22,893 nucleotides of DNA. It comes from a virus. A program made the position numbers and the translations under genes. The notes beneath the pieces are model-generated. The model was not told where the DNA came from, did not search any database, and worked only from the letters and a program-made list of their open reading frames with translations. Shown piece after piece: positions 1 to 5,205 of the stretch. Each line of letters opens with the position of its first letter. The stretch's first letter is position 1. Location of the stretch: positions 1 to 22,893 of the IMG/VR virus record IMGVR_UViG_3300025010_000234, one strand, 5' to 3'.

Positions 1-115
1 AAACCCTCCCAGGTAGGAACCTAAGAGGGTTTAGCTATCCTTACATGTACCGCCCTGGTACGCTTTTAGTGAAGGAAGCGCGGCGGCATCTGTTGGGTAT
101 ATTATAACCTATTTT
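1..115 (+). other. Hairpin-rich non-coding left edge, unidentified
   Basis: I see no convincing gene in this stretch. It contains three successive hairpins: AAACCCTC (1-8) with GAGGGTTT (25-32), enclosing AGGT/ACCT (11-14/19-22); GTACC/GGTAC (47-51/57-61); and CGCTT/AAGCG (61-65/76-80). It runs directly into a plus-strand terminator at 116-147. It is therefore probably the 3' part of a transcript that starts left of the window, either a structured RNA or the 3' UTR of an unseen gene. I could not match it to tmRNA, SRP RNA, RNase P, 5S rRNA or a riboswitch I know. Confidence 0.35.
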
Positions 116-147
116 CAGTAAGGCCAGATTCGCCCTACTGCTTTTTT
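116..147 (+). terminator. Intrinsic terminator
   Basis: CAGTAAGGC (116-124) pairs with GCCCTACTG (132-140), leaving one A x C mismatch and a 7-nt loop, and is followed by C and six T. This is a good rho-independent terminator on the plus strand. It ends a transcript coming from beyond the left edge and converges with the minus-strand operon that ends near 227. Confidence 0.7.
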
Positions 148-179
148 GCGTTACTCTTAACTTCGTTAATGCGTTACTC
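147..179. repeat. 10-bp direct repeat
   Basis: TGCGTTACTC occurs at 147-156 and again at 170-179, 23 bp apart, in the gap between two convergent terminators. The function is unknown. A protein-binding site or recombination scar is possible. Confidence 0.5.
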
Positions 180-200
180 AAAAGCTATTCGGCGGGGTTG

Positions 201-220
201 TGGAATATTCCATGTGGAAT
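201..220. repeat. Overlapping palindromes TGGAATATTCCA / ATTCCA-TG-TGGAAT
   Basis: TGGAATATTCCA (201-212) is a perfect 12-bp palindrome. Its right half, ATTCCA, forms a second inverted repeat with TGGAAT at 215-220. Three half-sites of one 6-mer in 20 bp look like an operator. It lies just downstream of the small-gene operon. No promoter is obvious beside it. Confidence 0.4.
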
Positions 221-245
221 AAAAAAAGCCCCCCAATGGAGGGCT
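221..245 (-). terminator. Intrinsic terminator of the small-gene operon
   Basis: On the minus strand AGCCCTCC (245-238) pairs with GGGGGGCT (234-227), with one mismatch and a 3-nt loop, followed by a run of T (226-221). The stop codon of the last gene (246-244) lies within the stem. The hairpin ends the operon that starts at the promoter near 1600. Confidence 0.75.
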
Positions 246-447
246 AATCATCATCCAAGGTATCATCTATATGCTTTTTCATAGCCATGGCCCAAGTATC
301 CATGACACATATCTGCGCGGCCTGGCGTATTAATTCGCCGACTTTCTCACAGGCCTCATCGCTCATCATATCTTTATCATCCTCGATGCCGTTTTCGAGA
401 CTATCGACGAGGGAATTTAGGGTTGCTTTTAGTTCAGATACTTTCAT
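244..447 (-). CDS. Small acidic protein of unknown function (67 aa)
   Basis: This is the last gene of the four-gene minus-strand operon. The ATG at 447 has an SD of GGAGG ending 6 nt upstream and overlaps the end of the ribbon-helix-helix gene by 14 nt, so the two are translationally coupled. The product is predicted mostly helical, is rich in Asp and Glu, and ends in DDD. I see no recognisable domain, membrane segment or signal peptide. Its size, acidity and position next to a small DNA-binding regulator are typical of phage accessory or anti-defence genes, but no function can be assigned from sequence. Confidence 0.7.
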   Translation of the reverse strand: MKVSELKATLNSLVDSLENGIEDDKDMMSDEACEKVGELIRQAAQICVMDTWAMAMKKHIDDTLDDD

Positions 448-619
448 GGTTTTCCTCCCTCTTCCTTAGGTATTCCTCAAACGCCGCCACCATCACATCG
501 TTACGCGACACCTTAAAATTATTTTCCGCTGTGAGCTTACTTGCAGCCTCATCCAGACGGGTAAGTAACTCCTTAGGTACTGTAACCATCGTACGGGTTT
601 TGTCCTGTCCTACTGCCAT
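434..619 (-). CDS. Ribbon-helix-helix (CopG/Arc-like) transcriptional regulator
   Basis: The product is 61 aa. Residues about 9-17 (RTMVTVPKE) form the beta-strand that RHH dimers insert into the DNA major groove. They are followed by helix A (LLTRLDEAASKL) and helix B beginning at a VSRNDVM turn. This length and layout match small phage RHH repressors. The ATG at 619 has a GGAGG SD 5 nt upstream. It is third in the operon and overlaps the next gene. Such proteins usually repress their own operon. The likely target is the inverted repeat AGTGTT-N11-AACACT overlapping the -35 box at 1606-1628 (inference). By position it could play the part of an anti-CRISPR-associated (Aca-like) regulator. Confidence 0.8.
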   Translation of the reverse strand: MAVGQDKTRTMVTVPKELLTRLDEAASKLTAENNFKVSRNDVMVAAFEEYLRKREENHESI

Positions 620-635
620 GATGTCCTCCTGTTAT

Positions 636-661
636 GGCCCGCCCGATGAGCGGAACGGGCC
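636..661 (-). other. Intercistronic hairpin
   Basis: GGCCCG (636-641) and CGGGCC (656-661) form a 6-bp GC stem between the stop of the 174-aa gene and the SD of the RHH gene. There is no T tract, so it is not a standard terminator. It could affect mRNA stability or modestly attenuate the regulator. Confidence 0.4.
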
Positions 662-672
662 TGGCTTTTGTC

Positions 673-1197
673 CTATAACATGCTTTTGTATAGAGCTATT
701 TTCTCTGGTTCGATGTCGGAAATCTTATCCCGACTCCATCCATCCTGATTTGCTAGATGTTGGCCGTCACGTCCTGCGGTGTATATTGCCTCACCGTCGC
801 GGAACAGATATTCGACCTTCCAATTGCCGGCCTCGAAGTTTTCCAGGTCTTCGGCATCGCAGGCGTTCTGTTCGTCTGTAACAAAGTCCTCCATGATGCC
901 GTGCAGCTCGTCGTATACCTCCTCGTCGTTTTCCTTCACCCAATCGGTGTCTATTGTGAAACTAACATGGTCAAGGATAACATCTTCAGAGTATATTTCC
1001 ATGTCTGCCCCGGTGTGACATTGTTCCGTCTTGCTATACCAACTTCCTTCCTCCTGCACGCACATGCTGTCATCGTGTAGGTTTAAAATTGCTGTTTCAG
1101 GTACTTCTACTTCAACTGTGGTTTTCGCCGGGACGATTGCGTCGCCCAGGTCTGTTACTATTGTGATGTCGATGTTCTCTCCGTTATATATTCTCAT
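673..1197 (-). CDS. Highly acidic protein of unknown function (174 aa)
   Basis: This is the second gene of the operon. The ATG at 1197 is preceded by GGGGAG. By hand count it has 43 Asp+Glu against 11 Lys+Arg, a net charge near -32, spread along the whole length and densest in the middle (about residues 70-125). I recognise no family. It lacks a signal peptide and membrane segments, so it should be cytosolic. Strong overall negative charge in a phage accessory protein of this size is typical of DNA mimics (Ocr, ArdA-type antirestriction proteins, some anti-CRISPRs). However, I do not see an ArdA motif, so DNA mimicry is only a hypothesis. Confidence 0.75.
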   Translation of the reverse strand: MRIYNGENIDITIVTDLGDAIVPAKTTVEVEVPETAILNLHDDSMCVQEEGSWYSKTEQCHTGADMEIYSEDVILDHVSFTIDTDWVKENDEEVYDELHGIMEDFVTDEQNACDAEDLENFEAGNWKVEYLFRDGEAIYTAGRDGQHLANQDGWSRDKISDIEPEKIALYKSML

Positions 1198-1227
1198 TAT
1201 TTTTATCTCCCCTTGTTTTATTTTTAA

Positions 1228-1256
1228 GTTAGGCCAGGCAACCAGCCCGACCTAAC
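1228..1256 (-). other. Strong intercistronic hairpin (attenuator-like)
   Basis: On the minus strand GTTAGGTCGGGC (1256-1245) pairs over 12 bp, with two G.U pairs, with GCCTGGCCTAAC (1239-1228) around a 5-nt loop. It lies between the first and second genes of the operon. It is followed by TTAAAAATAAAA rather than a clean T run, so it may reduce transcription or protect the upstream mRNA rather than terminate fully. Confidence 0.55.
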
Positions 1257-1265
1257 CAGTACAAG

Positions 1266-1538
1266 CTACTTCGATACTTCCCAGCCTCTTTTCACTGCTT
1301 CGGCAATCAGATCCGCGTTGTCATTATCGTTGTTCTTCTCAGACCACAGCAGTTCGTGGGTAAGTATTTCGTCTGACATCTCAGCAGCGTTTCTGTCGAA
1401 AATAGGACCGTCGTACAGGTCAAGAGCTGCAAGTCTTTCCTTACGAAGTCTCTTGGCCTCTTCGGTATCACCGGCTTGCTTTGCGGCGAAGGCTAGTTTG
1501 ATGTTTTGGTCTAGCTTGCTTCCAATGATTATTTTCAC
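1266..1538 (-). CDS. Hypothetical protein (90 aa), first gene of accessory operon
   Basis: The start is GTG at 1538, with GGAGG placed 7 nt upstream. Transcription comes from the near-consensus promoter at 1596-1624. The product is mostly helical and rich in charged residues, with a basic Lys/Arg-rich helix (about residues 26-34) followed by an acidic and Asn-rich segment (EKNNDNDNAD, about 67-76). No known domain, membrane segment or metal motif is visible. The first gene of such operons is often the effector (for example an anti-defence protein), but nothing in the sequence proves it. Confidence 0.7.
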   Translation of the reverse strand: MKIIIGSKLDQNIKLAFAAKQAGDTEEAKRLRKERLAALDLYDGPIFDRNAAEMSDEILTHELLWSEKNNDNDNADLIAEAVKRGWEVSK

Positions 1539-1595
1539 CTTATATCCTCCTTTATCGTGCCGGGGTTTTATTCTGTTTCCCTGTTCTTATATATA

Positions 1596-1628
1596 AGTAT
1601 AGCACAGTGTTATCACCATGTCAACACT
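1596..1628 (-). promoter_or_regulatory. Near-consensus promoter with operator-like inverted repeat
   Basis: On the minus strand a TTGACA -35 box (1624-1619), a 17-bp spacer and a TATACT -10 box (1601-1596) with an upstream TG (extended -10) precede the 1538 gene. The inverted repeat AGTGTT (1606-1611) / AACACT (1623-1628), with an 11-bp spacer, covers the -35 box and spacer. A repressor bound there would block RNA polymerase. The RHH protein of the operon is the natural candidate. Confidence 0.8.
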
Positions 1629-1649
1629 ATTTTGGTAGTTTATAAAATT

Positions 1650-1684
1650 AAAAAACCCAGTAAACACGCGGATTCCAGGGTTTT
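1650..1684 (-). terminator. Probable terminator/insulator
   Basis: On the minus strand AAAACCC (1684-1678) pairs with GGGTTTT (1658-1652) across a 19-nt loop, and the T run continues to 1650. It would stop minus-strand read-through arriving from the lysis genes before the accessory-operon promoter. The long loop makes it moderate in quality. Confidence 0.5.
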
Positions 1685-1708
1685 CGTGAAAATTCTTTCA
1701 AAATAAAT

Positions 1709-1737
1709 TTGACAATTTTGTGTTTTTGAAATATAAT
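1709..1737 (+). promoter_or_regulatory. Perfect consensus sigma-70/A promoter for a non-coding RNA
   Basis: TTGACA (1709-1714), an exact 17-bp spacer and TATAAT (1732-1737) form the best promoter in the window. No ORF follows. The next 150 nt hold CRISPR-repeat-like units and a terminator. The expected start of transcription is near A1744/G1745. Such a strong, unregulated-looking promoter suggests abundant constitutive expression, including in the lysogen. Confidence 0.88.
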
Positions 1738-1756
1738 TTTCTCAGCTACCAGCCAC

Positions 1757-1862
1757 ATAGCCTACCTATAAGGGATTGAAACATATACTTGGTCATGTTC
1801 TAAACGAACATTCTAAGCGTGGCGGTAGCTGATTCAATAGTCTACCTATAAGGTTATAAAAC
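1757..1862 (+). repeat. Two degenerate CRISPR-repeat-like units, 80 bp apart
   Basis: Copies of 26 nt at 1757-1782 and 1837-1862 match at 21 of 26 positions, including an unbroken 12-nt core CTACCTATAAGG. They end GATTGAAAC and TTATAAAAC respectively. The 54 nt between the 26-nt units is longer than usual spacers and contains half of the long stem and a complete hairpin, so it looks structural rather than like an acquired spacer. The core and the ATTGAAAC end resemble 30-nt type I-B repeats of Firmicutes as I remember them; this needs a database check. Confidence 0.65.
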
Positions 1863-1886
1863 CCGTCGAATTCGACGGGTTTTTGC
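1858..1886. terminator. Perfect-palindrome bidirectional terminator
   Basis: AAACCCGTCG-AATT-CGACGGGTTT is a perfect palindrome centred near 1870. On the plus strand it is followed by more T (five in a row in total) and ends the small RNA. On the minus strand it also has a TTT tail and backs up the lysis-operon terminator. The 3' end of repeat-like unit 2 is inside its first arm. Confidence 0.85.
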
Positions 1887-1902
1887 TTTGTCCGGGCAAA
1901 AT

Positions 1903-1931
1903 AAAAAAGCCCCGACCAAACGGCCAGGGCT
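1903..1931 (-). terminator. Terminator of the lysis operon
   Basis: On the minus strand AGCCC (1931-1927) pairs with GGGCT (1912-1908), extended inward by GGCC/GGTC with wobble pairs, and is followed by five or more T (1907-1903). It lies 9 nt beyond the stop of the holin-like gene. Confidence 0.8.
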
Positions 1932-1939
1932 TCGATAAG

Positions 1940-2149
1940 TTATGCTTTTACTGTAGGCAACGCCTTTTTAAATCCAAGCGACAGGGCCGACATTTCAAAA
2001 ATTTTCTGCAGCAAATCAGGTACTGCTCGTTCCTGGTAACCCATGGTCAGGATAACTGCTAACGACATTATAAACGCGGTAATCAGCGCATAATCAACTA
2101 TGTCATGTTGTTTTGCTTGCACCGGCTGAGCGGCAACTTTTTCTTCCAC
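1940..2149 (-). CDS. Putative holin / small membrane protein
   Basis: The product is 69 aa and starts at GTG 2149 with a GGGGG-type SD, immediately after the endolysin stop codon. There is one clear transmembrane helix at about residues 20-42 (YALITAFIMSLAVILTMGY), then a short amphipathic segment and a Lys-containing C-terminus. One membrane helix, small size and placement directly after the endolysin fit a holin or holin accessory protein that lets endolysin reach the wall. The family is not recognised with certainty. Confidence 0.6.
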   Translation of the reverse strand: MEEKVAAQPVQAKQHDIVDYALITAFIMSLAVILTMGYQERAVPDLLQKIFEMSALSLGFKKALPTVKA

Positions 2150-2150
2150 G

Positions 2151-2801
2151 TTAAATCACCCCCCTGTCCATAAACCGAGCCAAAATAACGGCCATCTGCT
2201 CCCGTGTCACAGGCTGATCCGGCCTAAAGGTACCATCATCAAAGCCTTTTAGCCAACCGGTATCCTTCGCCCGTTGAATATGTCCAGCACTCCACCTGTC
2301 ACTGGCAACATCGGGAAATGGCCCTGGTACCGGTACCGGCACAACGTCATACTGCTTAAGATTAAACTGATTGATTATGCTGATAAGTTTCTCCGGGTAG
2401 GCCGGGTCAGTAGCATACCCGCACTTCTGAAGCTGTCGGCAGGCTTCTTCTGGAGTGGTTGCCTGTCTAACAGGAATATACCGATTTGCCATCAACACCT
2501 TGTGGTGATCGCGTAACGACTCAGCATAGTTGCTATAGGCCCGGAAATTTGCATCGATGCTAACTTTCTGACCGCTATATACTTCCCATGTTTTACAGAC
2601 AACTGAGCCTGCCGGTCCGGTGCCTTTTACGCCAAACAGGTTAAAACTTGCCTTGCCGGTATTCTTATCTACCGGCAAGAACTTGCCGTAGCCAGTTTCC
2701 AAGCAGGCTTGGGCAATAGTTGTGCTGGCAAATATACCGAATTCCTTTTGCAATTCCTGCGCGCCCGGCGCAATGGCTGCGATAAATTCTTTTTGATTCA
2801 A
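2151..2801 (-). CDS. Endolysin: glucosaminidase (FlgJ-like) domain plus C-terminal SLH domain
   Basis: The product is 216 aa, with a TTG start at 2801 and GGAGG 7 nt upstream. Residues about 5-150 are a mannosyl-glycoprotein endo-beta-N-acetylglucosaminidase/FlgJ-type lysozyme fold, with the catalytic Glu35 in the QACLETGYGK motif and a YSNYAESLRDH motif further on. A short Pro-rich linker (VVPVPVPGPFPD) leads to one S-layer-homology domain at about 162-216 (FPDVASDRW, GFDDGTFRPDQPVTREQMA). The enzyme cuts peptidoglycan glycan strands at lysis. SLH domains bind secondary wall polymers or modified peptidoglycan, so the domain probably anchors the enzyme to the host wall. No signal peptide is visible, so a holin is needed. 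Confidence 0.9.
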   Translation of the reverse strand: MNQKEFIAAIAPGAQELQKEFGIFASTTIAQACLETGYGKFLPVDKNTGKASFNLFGVKGTGPAGSVVCKTWEVYSGQKVSIDANFRAYSNYAESLRDHHKVLMANRYIPVRQATTPEEACRQLQKCGYATDPAYPEKLISIINQFNLKQYDVVPVPVPGPFPDVASDRWSAGHIQRAKDTGWLKGFDDGTFRPDQPVTREQMAVILARFMDRGVI

Positions 2802-2812
2802 GGCGATACCTC

Positions 2813-3007
2813 CTATTTAGCTAAATTTACTACTATATTTATCACAGCACCGACCGCCGAAGCCATGATCCAAAATTGCAGCTTGTCAACTTTCTGGTCA
2901 ACTCGAAAAATGGTGCCATTCAACTGTGTATCCCGTTCTTTCAAGTAAGACACCTCCGCTGTTAGTCTGGAAAGTTCCCTAACTACTTCTTCTTGGTTCA
3001 ATTTCAC
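2813..3007 (-). CDS. Hemolysin XhlA-like lysis accessory protein
   Basis: The product is 64 aa. I place the start at GTG 3007 because GGAGG sits 6 nt upstream; an in-frame ATG at 3100 has no good SD and would run through the regulatory DNA. The N-terminal two thirds is an amphipathic coiled coil (EEVVRELSRLTAEVSYLKERD). The C-terminus is one transmembrane helix (FWIMASAVGAVINIVVNLAK). This is the pattern of XhlA proteins, which act with holin and endolysin in Firmicute prophages. It is the first gene of the lysis cassette. Confidence 0.8.
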   Translation of the reverse strand: MKLNQEEVVRELSRLTAEVSYLKERDTQLNGTIFRVDQKVDKLQFWIMASAVGAVINIVVNLAK

Positions 3008-3029
3008 CTCACTCCTCCGGTAACAATAA

Positions 3030-3049
3030 AATAACCGCCCATTGGCGGT
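3030..3049 (-). terminator. Short hairpin terminator/attenuator before lysis genes
   Basis: On the minus strand ACCGCC (3049-3044) and GGCGGT (3039-3034) form a stem with a 4-nt loop, followed by TATTTTATT. It separates the tail-fibre gene from the lysis cassette and lies between the GTATAC cluster and the lysis SD. It could end the tail transcript or attenuate lysis expression. Confidence 0.5.
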
Positions 3050-3161
3050 ATACTTTCTAGCCTTGATTTTACTGAGGTATACTTTAGTATACCTGTACAC
3101 AAAAAGTATACCTGTTGATTTTGCTGGGTTTTTTAATAAACGATAATACTAAAAGGTATAC
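3048..3161. promoter_or_regulatory. Cluster of five GTATAC operator-like sites
   Basis: GTATAC occurs at 3048, 3077, 3087, 3106 and 3156. The spacings of 29, 10, 19 and 50 bp are all close to whole helical turns. The sites at 3077 and 3087 lie in a 9-bp inverted repeat AGGTATACT-TT-AGTATACCT (3075-3094). The cluster fills the gap between the fibre gene and the lysis genes and probably binds a regulator controlling lysis transcription. I found no clean consensus promoter in it. Confidence 0.6.
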
Positions 3162-3164
3162 GTT

Positions 3165-4643
3165 TTATTCTGCATCGTCTATCCCCACGCTGCATCGGAT
3201 ATAAGCCTGCTGCCTGGGCCCCACATGCACCCTGGCCCGTATATACATATCAAAGTTGCCGTACTGCGTAGGGTCAATTCCTGTTGGAGCTACATCATGC
3301 CAAGATATATTGTCAAAACTATACTCAAAGGACGGATGACTACTATCTACAACATTACTTGTCCTGTCATCTAACACTATGGTCATTTCCTGATCAGCAA
3401 ATACTTCTACCCGGTAGTGTAACTTTGGACCTGTGTAAGGTACGTTAGTTACTTTTATAATAAGAAACTTAATCAGCGGGTTTGCGCTACGTATTTCAGT
3501 TGTTAATAATTGTGGTGGACTTGGAGATAGCTGAAAAACTGCCGTTACTACCTTATCCGCATTCATAAATATGGTCGAACTCGAACTGTTTGGATCTTCT
3601 ACATCACCTTGCCACTGTAGAAATTTCCAACCTTCGTCTGGAAGTGCTAATAAGTCTATTAGTTGGCCAATACCGTAGCTGTAAATTCCACTACTAGGCG
3701 TAGTCATACCGTTACCACTGATTTGTATGGTTAAGCTACAGACAAGCACAAATATTGCCGTAATTGTTGTATCAGTACTACCAATAGTTACCGTAGTACT
3801 TGCACTGTTAGGTTGAGCTACATTACCATCCCAAGAATCAAAAGCGTAGCCCTCGCTTGGTACCGCTGAAATATTTATAACTTGTCCTTCTATATATTGA
3901 TGTGTACCTATGGCAGGAGCCGTTGTGCCAACTCCGCAAACATCTATAGTAAGAGTGTGAGTCGTGGAGACTAATGAGACGTTTCGAGATACGTTACTAT
4001 AAAACCCCGAATAGCGATATTCTACCCACACAGAGCTATAGGTGAAAGATACCAACATATCAGTGAGGGGCAGCAAATATTCCTGCGTAAAGCTCGAATA
4101 GAGTCTTAAAGATATTACTCTTAGATAAGTTGCGCTAGTTGACATCGGTATGGTGAAAAAGTCAGCAACAGGTAAAATTCCGGTGTACACCCCATTAGCA
4201 TCTGTGACTGTAGTTACGGTTATTTCCTGAACTTTTACATTACTAGAATTGTAGGCTCCGATAACGACATCTATATTCACATTTGGTAGAGGAGCACCGG
4301 AGATACTATCTGTTACTATACCCGTAACGGCTACATTACTAATTAGCTCCACATCAAGGATGTATGTATAGCTTGGAGGTACGTAAGCACTACCAGTTAG
4401 TGGATAGAAGTTTGCTAAGACTAAGTTAGATCCCTTGAACCACACTGAGTTTAGCGCTAATCCATTCGTGTAACTTGGCATATCTTGAGTATGAGTATAA
4501 AACCCATTACTATCTGTAGTAACTTCTGTATTAAAATACACACTGGAATTATTGTAATTTCCAGAAATGTTTACAATTACACCAGCAAGAGGCGCGCAGG
4601 TGCGCCTATCAGTTACATGGCCCGCAAACGTTACGGTAGCCAT
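3165..4643 (-). CDS. Tail fibre / receptor-binding protein with CarboxypepD_reg-like and InlB-type repeats
   Basis: The product is 492 aa. Residues about 4-70 and 105-175 are two carboxypeptidase-regulatory-like beta-sandwich modules (GHVTDRRTCAPLAGVIV; GIVTDSISGAPLPNV, each followed by a TD.NG.Y strand). Residues about 228-300 and 301-372 are two divergent InlB B-repeat-like modules (G.G...P..G...Y..GQ..... P.EG..F..W.G). The last 120 residues are unassigned and may be the distal receptor-binding tip. Such modules are common in surface adhesins and phage fibres. Its position after the baseplate hub and before lysis genes is where receptor-binding proteins sit. The ATG at 4643 has AGGAG 10 nt upstream. 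Confidence 0.75.
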   Translation of the reverse strand: MATVTFAGHVTDRRTCAPLAGVIVNISGNYNNSSVYFNTEVTTDSNGFYTHTQDMPSYTNGLALNSVWFKGSNLVLANFYPLTGSAYVPPSYTYILDVELISNVAVTGIVTDSISGAPLPNVNIDVVIGAYNSSNVKVQEITVTTVTDANGVYTGILPVADFFTIPMSTSATYLRVISLRLYSSFTQEYLLPLTDMLVSFTYSSVWVEYRYSGFYSNVSRNVSLVSTTHTLTIDVCGVGTTAPAIGTHQYIEGQVINISAVPSEGYAFDSWDGNVAQPNSASTTVTIGSTDTTITAIFVLVCSLTIQISGNGMTTPSSGIYSYGIGQLIDLLALPDEGWKFLQWQGDVEDPNSSSSTIFMNADKVVTAVFQLSPSPPQLLTTEIRSANPLIKFLIIKVTNVPYTGPKLHYRVEVFADQEMTIVLDDRTSNVVDSSHPSFEYSFDNISWHDVAPTGIDPTQYGNFDMYIRARVHVGPRQQAYIRCSVGIDDAE

Positions 4644-4656
4644 AAACCATCAACTC

Positions 4657-5205
4657 CTAAGACAGATTCCACTCTATAATAAGTAATATGTCCGGTATAC
4701 TGCTGCCTCCTGATTGCTCGAAGGTAACGCCGTTACCCGGATAAAGCTCTTTGTTTGTGTCGTTCACCGGGCCGAAGCTGGTTACTTGGTTAGCTGCAGC
4801 ATTATTTCCAAATACAAAAGTTTTTGTACAGATAACTTCGTTAGTGTCAACGTTTCTGAGTAATAACTGCATCGGGCTTTCGTCAGTACCAGTTATGTCG
4901 GCTTTTGGAACTATGTGTGCTGCCGCAATATGACAGTCTGCCAGGGCGCCAAAGACAGGGTATTCAGTGGTTCCGGCCAGCAATGACAGGTAGACGATAT
5001 AGTTCCCAAGGGTTTTGTCATTGATCAGGTTTTTGGTTAATGAAAAATTATCGAAGTAGGCATTTAATCCGTTCGACTCCACGAGCTCGGCTAAAAATTG
5101 AGCAGATAGGAATTCCTTTTCCTGGTTTACCGTAGCTGTTACCTCGACATGCAACCATTTAACAGTCAGGTTTTGCAGTTGTCCAGATACCCAAGATATA
5201 GACAT
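4657..5205 (-). CDS. Baseplate/tail protein carrying the second half of a carbohydrate-binding-like domain
   Basis: The product is 182 aa. Its ATG (5205) directly follows the TAA of the upstream ORF in the same reading frame, and GGGGG lies 7 nt before the ATG, so separate initiation is possible. Residues about 14-58 (WLHVEVTAT ... NAYFDNFSLTKN) look like the C-terminal strands of a CBM4/9-type jelly roll, whose N-terminal half is encoded just upstream. The remaining 120 residues are beta-rich and probably a separate tail module. The two ORFs probably represent one ancestral baseplate or carbohydrate-binding protein. Confidence 0.6.
   Translation of the reverse strand: MSISWVSGQLQNLTVKWLHVEVTATVNQEKEFLSAQFLAELVESNGLNAYFDNFSLTKNLINDKTLGNYIVYLSLLAGTTEYPVFGALADCHIAAAHIVPKADITGTDESPMQLLLRNVDTNEVICTKTFVFGNNAAANQVTSFGPVNDTNKELYPGNGVTFEQSGGSSIPDILLIIEWNLS

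Larger units (their letters stand above)
1744..1887 (+). ncRNA. Candidate small RNA with two CRISPR-repeat-like units
   Basis: This RNA gene of about 140 nt lies between a perfect promoter and a perfect-palindrome terminator and has no ORF. Its 5' end CAGCTACC-A-GCCAC (1743-1756) pairs over 13 bp, with one bulged A, with GTGGCGGTAGCTG (1819-1831). This stem closes a domain holding repeat-like unit 1 (1757-1782) and an inner hairpin ATGTTC/GAACAT (1795-1800/1806-1811). Unit 2 (1837-1862) follows the stem and merges into the terminator. Unit 1 ends ATTGAAAC, the usual 3' end of many type I-B/III-like repeats that gives the 8-nt crRNA 5' handle. No cas gene is present. The RNA could be an RNA anti-CRISPR (Racr-like repeat mimic), a decayed mini-array, or an unrelated structured RNA. 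Confidence 0.7.

Noticed and set aside
47-61. T-box-like AGGGCGGTAC on the minus strand
   Set aside because: It is a simple GTACC/GGTAC hairpin. No specifier stem, no downstream synthetase or transporter gene, and the terminator in this stretch is on the plus strand.
423-1080. Plus-strand ORFs of 107-152 aa opposite the accessory operon
   Set aside because: No SDs, low-likelihood protein composition, and they mirror minus-strand genes that have good SDs and one recognisable domain.
1757-1862. A functional two-repeat CRISPR array
   Set aside because: Only two diverged units, an interval of 54 nt that is self-complementary, no leader-like region and no cas genes. A repeat-mimic RNA or relic explains it better.
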